This document shows positions 59,266 to 64,000 of a stretch of 64,000 nucleotides of DNA, piece after piece. A model generated the notes under the pieces. It had not been told where the DNA came from. It searched no databases and saw nothing but the letters and a program-made list of their open reading frames with translations. Source of the DNA: Hordeum vulgare subsp. vulgare (lineage: Eukaryota; Streptophyta; Magnoliopsida; Poales; Poaceae); the NCBI RefSeq assembly GCF_904849725.1, contig NC_058524.1, positions 489,249,763 through 489,313,762 of the forward strand, given 5' to 3'. Within the stretch, counting starts at the first letter, position 1. Each line of letters opens with the position of its first letter. Made by a program: the position numbers and the translations under genes.

Positions 59266-60698
59266 TGATGACCCACAAGTATAGGGGATCAATCTAGTCC
59301 TTTTGATAAGTAAGAGTGTCGAACCCAACGAGGAGCAGAAGGATCTGACAAGTGGTTTTCAGCAAGGTAAAATTTGCAAGCACTGAATTTATCGGTAACA
59401 CGTGATTGTGTGGTGAGATGATTCATAGCAAGCAACAAGTAACAAAAGTAGCAACGGTGCAGCAAACTGGCCCAATCCCTTTTGTAGCAAGGGACAAGCC
59501 TGGACAAAGTCTTATAGGAGGAAAAACGCTCCCGAGGACACACGGGAATTTCTATCATGCTAGTTTTCATCATGTTCATATGATTCACGTTCGTTACTTT
59601 GATAGTTTGATATGTGGGTGGACCGGAGCTTGGGTACTGCCCTTACTTGGACAAGCATCCCACTTATGATTAAACCCTCTTGCAAGCATCCACAACTATG
59701 AAAAAAGAATTAATACAAATTCTAACCATAGCATTAAACTAGTGGATCCAAATCAGCCCCTTAGGTAGCAGCGCATAAACTAGGGTTTAAGCTTCGGTCA
59801 CTCTAGCAACCGATCATCTACTTACTACTTCCCAATGCTTTCCTCTAGGCCCAAATAATGGTGAAGTGTTATGTAGTCGACGTTCACATAACACCACTAG
59901 AGGAAAAACAACATACAACACATCAAAATATCGAACGAATACCAAATTCACATGACTACTATTAGCATGACTTATCCCATGTCCTCAGGAACAAAAGTAA
60001 CTACTCACAAAGCATAATCATATTCATGACCAGAGAGGTAATGAGTAGCATCAAGGATCTGAACATAAACTCTTCCACCAAGTAATCCAACTAGCATCAA
60101 CTACAAAGAGTAATTAACTCTACTAGCAACCTTACAAGTACCAATCGGAGTCGCGAGAGGGAGATTGGTTACAAGTGATGAACTAGGGTTTGGAGATGAG
60201 ATGGTGCTCATGAAGATGTTGATGGTGACGAGTCCCCCCGGTGAAAGGAGCGTTGTTGATGACGATGGCGACGATTTCCCCCTCCGGGAGGGAAGTTTCC
60301 CCCGCAGGATAGTCCTGCTGGAGCTCTAGATTGCTTCTGCTCAAGTTCCGCCTCGTGGCGGCGGCGAATCCTCGAAAAAGCCTCCTCCAGGGGGGTGGTC
60401 GCGTCTAGCAGGCTTGTGGCCACCTGCTGGCGCCCCTCTGGCACTTCTTCGGCCCAGTATTTTTATAAATACCGAAAAAAATCCTCGTTGATTTTTACGG
60501 CGTTTGGAGTTGCGCAGAATAGATATCTCAAACTTGCTCCAATTTCAGGCCAGAATTCCAGCTGCCGGCATTCTCCCTCTTCATGTAAACCTTGCAAAAT
60601 AAGAGAGAAAAGGCATAAGTATTGTACCGTCAAGCAAAATAACAGCCCAAAAAGCAATAAATATCAACATGAAAGTATGATGCAGAAAGGACGTATCA
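59266..60698 (-). repeat. 5' LTR of Athila-like element
   Basis: 1433 bp, about 90 shorter than its partner. The missing block equals 51749-51835 of the 3' LTR and takes away the TATA region. Otherwise colinear with 50623-52145. Confidence 0.95.
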
Positions 60699-60703
60699 AG
60701 CCC
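60699..60703. repeat. target-site duplication AGCCC, right
   Basis: Matches 50618-50622; Helitron B resumes with CTTCAAAAG. Confidence 0.95.
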
Positions 60704-62470
60704 TTCAAAAGAATGTTCCAATAAAAAGCCTAAAGAAACATGTTCGATTGAAATAAATTAATATAGCATTTTATTAGTCTGGTTCACACTTGTGAGCAAC
60801 GAGTGAAAGAATTTAAAGATTTAAAATCTTTCTCTTAGAAGTACAAGAGTGGGTCTACCTGGTATAAGATCTGCACAAAAAGGAATAATAAATGGAGAAA
60901 AGCAAGACAAAATATGACCATATGAAGCTACCAAATTAAATACAGATTTGCTCGATACAAAATAATATAAAGTTATCGATATTAAATGTTTAAATCTCTA
61001 AAATGAAGTATCAAAAGTCATGCGTTTTATTCTAAATATAGCATATATCCAAAGTAGCCACGTTAATGTGCGGGTGCATGAAATTTCAATAAAAATTAGT
61101 GTAGGAAATTAAATAATATCCTAAAAATTTACAAGAAAAACAATATTGTAACAAGCTACTCACATGAATAAGGAACTGCTCAATACGCAACAAATATAGT
61201 TCTAACATATTAATTTTCAAAACTATAAATTTAGACATCATCTTAAGAATCATTATAAAGAAATATCCAAAACTAGCCGCGTGAATGCGCGGGTGTACCA
61301 GCTGGTTATATACTTAAGATGACATAAAATGAACTGTGATGATCTGACACTCCAAAAACTAAGATGTATTAACGGTGAAGATTAGGAAAATACTACACAT
61401 AAAAATTAATATTAGAAAAGTACTACATGCCATTACATACAATCTATACAAATCGGCCAGTCAAGACCGCAGGAAGAATCCAAATCATACACATCTAGAA
61501 CTACACGGATCCTAATTGTACACGTCTAGGGAAATGTATAACGTGTATCGTATCAAGTCCTACTAGCAATCAACAACCCTCATCGCCATAACTCGCTGTT
61601 TGAACACGCTGTTACGATTGAACATGCAAAGGTGTTATAGTGTTGTACACTTAATTTTTTCAATCTACACAATATTTTAACTTCCTAATAACTAACATAT
61701 TACTAGAGTACTTTTGTCCTCATATAATCTACACAATACCAATCCCTTAATCAAGATACATTGGTCAAATCGATAGATCAATCTCAAAAAACAAGCAAGA
61801 AGTATGGTCACATGCTCATCCCATCTTCTTATATACCATAATAATCATTCAACCATAATTTTAGCAGATGTCATTCATGATAAAACTCTTGGGTGTGCCT
61901 TTCTCTCTATAGCTCCTTTTTCAAGATGTCGGGACAATCAAACACACACGACGGACGGACGACAAATTGAAGGCATGGGAACAAATCCGGCAACTCGCAA
62001 CCAATAAACACCAGCATTGCCGAAACGATCGAAGGCACAAAGAAACGTTCAACAAACTGAAGACATGACATCAACACCATCAACCTCAAGTAATATCCAC
62101 CTACAATTCTTTATTTGTCTATATGCATTTTTTATTCTGAACCGAATATTGCTTATAATCGTCTATGTCAAAATTCTTCTGATAATGAACTATAAAGCAC
62201 CTTTTCTATTCATCTTGATCCTACAATGACAGTAATGTGAAATATACAAAAAGAGCAACACTTCGAATAATTAATGACTTATTGTGCCTTTTAATGTAAA
62301 AAATATTCATATCCAGGTCTAATATATGTGACACCTCTATTATTAGTTTCTTCATATCTCCAAATGCACATACATATCTGCAATGGAAAAACACTATCAA
62401 GTACAAGATAAATCATATAAGACAGTGTATTAAAAAAACTCTATACGTCGGTGACGAAATCACATTCGCA
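60704..62470. other. Helitron B left region, no gene
   Basis: Colinear with 43559-47110 of copy A minus the solo LTR. AT-rich, no supported ORF, with GC hairpin motifs near 61056 and 61274. Confidence 0.55.
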
Positions 62471-62776
62471 GAGATGAGAGTCCAACATTTGTCAACTCCA
62501 GGAGATAACAATACAAAAAGAAAGAAATAACAACCTATAAACTCAAGGAAAACAAAGCAGACAAGGACTGCGGAGGGAAGAAGAAATACCAACACAAAGG
62601 CTCCTAAACAACTGAGGAAAGATAATGTTGAAGAACGTAACAAATTTAAGCATACAAGAAGCGAAAGCAACAAGAATGACATTAGAATCAATGTTGGAGA
62701 AAACAGAAGAATCACAACCGTGACAAGGAGGGTCCAGGGGCCCCCTTTCAAGAGAAAATTTTCAAGGATGTGATCC
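62471..62776 (+). pseudogene. Helitron Rep/helicase N-terminal fragment (copy B)
   Basis: Matches the basic N-terminal part of copy A at 47114-47447 (RRNTNTKAPKQLRKDNVEE, IRINVGEN), with a stop after KRKK. It lacks about 30 bases present in copy A near 47365. The copia LTR at 62777 cuts it off. Confidence 0.65.
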
Positions 62777-64000
62777 TGGTGGAAATATGCCCTAGAGGCA
62801 ATACTAAAATGGTTATTATAATATTTCCTTGTTCATGATAATCTGTTCATGCTATAATTGTATTAACAAGAAACAGTAATACATGTGTGAATAAATAGAT
62901 CACAATGTGTCCCTAGCAAGCCTCTAGTTCGCTAGCTCGTTAGTCAATAGATAATCATGGTTTCCTGGTCATGGGCACTAGATGTCATTGATAACGGGAT
63001 CACATCATTGAGAGAATGATGCGATGGACAAGACCCAATCCTAAGCGTAGCACTAGATCGTATTGTTCGTATGCTAAGGCTTTTCTAATCTCAAGTGTCT
63101 TTTCCTTCGATCGTGAGATTGTGCAACTCCTGGATACCGTAGGAGTGCTTTGGGTGTATCAAACGTCACAACGTAACGGGTACCTCTAAAAGTGTCTGTT
63201 GGGTTGGTACGAATCGAGATCGGGATTTGTCACTCCGTGTGACGGAGAGGTATCTCTGGGTCCACTCGGTAGAACATCATCATGAGCTCAATGTGACCAA
63301 GGAGATAGTCACACGATGACGTGCTACAGAACGAGTAAAGAGACTTACCGGTAACGAGATTGAACAAGGTATAGGTATACCGACGATCGAATCTCGGGCA
63401 AGTTCTATACCGACAGACAAAGGGAATTGTATACAGGATTGATTGAATCCTTGACATCATGGTTCATCCGATGAGATCATCGTGGAGGATGTGGGAGCCA
63501 CCATGGGTATCCAGACCCTGCTGATGGTTATTGGCCGGAGAGGTGTCTCGGTCATGTCTGTCTGCCTCCCGAACCCGTAGGGTCTACACACTTAAGGTTC
63601 GATGACACTAGGGTTATAGGGAATTGTTATACGAGGATATAGAAAGTTCTTCGGAGTCCCAGATGAGATTCTGGATGTCACGAGGAGCTCCGGAATGGTC
63701 CGAGGTAAAGATTGATATATAGGACGGATGGTTTCGGACACCGGAGGTGTTTCGGGCAAAACCGGTAACGTACCGGGACCACCAGGACCACCAGAGGTGG
63801 CCCCGGGGGTCCACCGGAAGGGGGCTACGACCCCGGGAGGCTAGATGGGCCAAGTGTGGGAGGGAACCAGCCCCTAGGTGGGCTAGTGCGCCCCCCACAC
63901 TCAGCCCAAGGCGGAGGAGGTGGAGAGGGGGAAACCCTAGGCGCTGGTGAACCTAAGGCCCACCTAGGGGTTCGCCACCCCTCTCCCTTGCCCTCGCCGC
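62777..64000 (+). mobile_element. copia LTR, 5' part, runs off the window
   Basis: Starts TGGTGGAAATATGCCCTAGA, where Helitron B breaks off compared with copy A (GGATGTGCTCCT at 47436 versus GGATGTGATCCT here). The first bases, and a segment at 63229-63260 (CACTCCGTGTGACGGAGAGG), resemble the Angela/BARE LTRs in this window, so it is a related but different copia family. No end, TATA box or internal part is seen, so it may be a whole element or a solo LTR. Confidence 0.75.

Larger units (their letters stand above)
50623..60698 (-). mobile_element. complete Athila-like gypsy retrotransposon (10.1 kb)
   Basis: LTRs at both ends, perfect AGCCC duplications, tRNA-Asp primer site (59237-59254) and, on the minus strand, gag, protease, RT, RNase H, integrase, then a short ORF. 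Athila-clade marks are the primer site, the CDVGAS protease and RT wording such as PFGTFAYRRMPFG. All coding parts form one original reading frame now broken by several stops and at least three frameshifts. The uninterrupted site in Helitron A confirms the borders. Confidence 0.95.
50001..62776 (+). mobile_element. Helitron, copy B (split and truncated)
   Basis: It follows copy A head to tail and matches it at 50001-50622 and, after the Athila-like insertion, 60704-62776. A copia LTR at 62777 cuts it just inside the N-terminal part of the Rep/helicase. It lacks the solo LTR of copy A (empty site near 61830). A GC hairpin motif at 61274-61306 (GCCGCGTGAATGCGCGGG...CAGCTGG) is better preserved than in copy A. 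Confidence 0.65.

Noticed and set aside
42934..62776. Large tandem segmental duplication of the locus
   Set aside because: The repeated unit contains Helitron Rep/helicase sequence and starts sharply, so two Helitron copies explain it better; not fully excluded.
63614..63950. GC-rich ORFs on both strands at the right edge
   Set aside because: They lie within the copia LTR, overlap each other and have low-complexity composition.
1..64000. Host protein-coding gene, tRNA or rRNA
   Set aside because: No stretch shows host-gene structure or an RNA-gene signature; every coding segment fits a transposable element.

Overview
The window looks like intergenic chromosome from a large grass genome, most likely Triticeae (wheat, Aegilops or barley group). 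That call rests on the repeat families seen: Angela/BARE/WIS-type copia LTRs, an Athila-like gypsy element and its short non-autonomous relative, a Tekay/Del gypsy element, a Tat-lineage gypsy element with an antisense gene, a CACTA element with TTTAGTCCCGG subterminal repeats, and Helitrons. Family names come from recall of motifs and terminal sequences; no database search was possible. I found no host gene, rRNA, tRNA or CRISPR array. Every coding stretch belongs to a transposable element and nearly all are broken.

Layout, left to right. 1-5257: 5' end of a decayed minus-strand Angela-like copia element (LTR 3447-5257, primer site, leader, gag, start of pol). 5258-6317: truncated copia LTR on the minus strand, Maximus-like. 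6318-9133 and 23569-24660: 3' half of a Tat-lineage gypsy element, with an antisense multi-exon gene and a 3' LTR. 9134-23568: a 14.4-kb Tekay/Del gypsy element nested in the Tat element, with 4.2-kb LTRs and perfect CAACT target duplications. 24661-27490 and 34169-39280: a CACTA transposon (broken TNP2 transposase, 335-bp tandem repeats, a second gene, terminal repeat). 27491-34168: a 6.7-kb gypsy element without pol, nested in the CACTA repeats (CATGC duplications). 39281-42933: old LTR-retrotransposon debris with a solo LTR at 40226-41735. 42934-50000 and 50001-62776: two related Helitrons in tandem. The first holds a solo Angela-type LTR (44694-46477). The second holds a complete 10.1-kb Athila-like element on the minus strand (50623-60698, AGCCC duplications). 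62777-64000: the start of another copia LTR, running out of the window.

Order of events: the CACTA element was split by the Tat element, which was split by the Tekay element; on its left the Tat element was hit by a copia element that was itself hit by the Angela-like element. The CACTA repeats were separately split by the pol-less gypsy element. The paralogous Helitron copies provide an empty site for the solo LTR at 44694. No coherent new cellular system is visible. The points most worth following are the 249-aa ORF upstream of gag in the Tekay element, the antisense intron-containing gene of the Tat element, the second CACTA gene, the coiled-coil ORF after pol in the Athila element, and repeated loss of the TATA region specifically in 5' LTRs.
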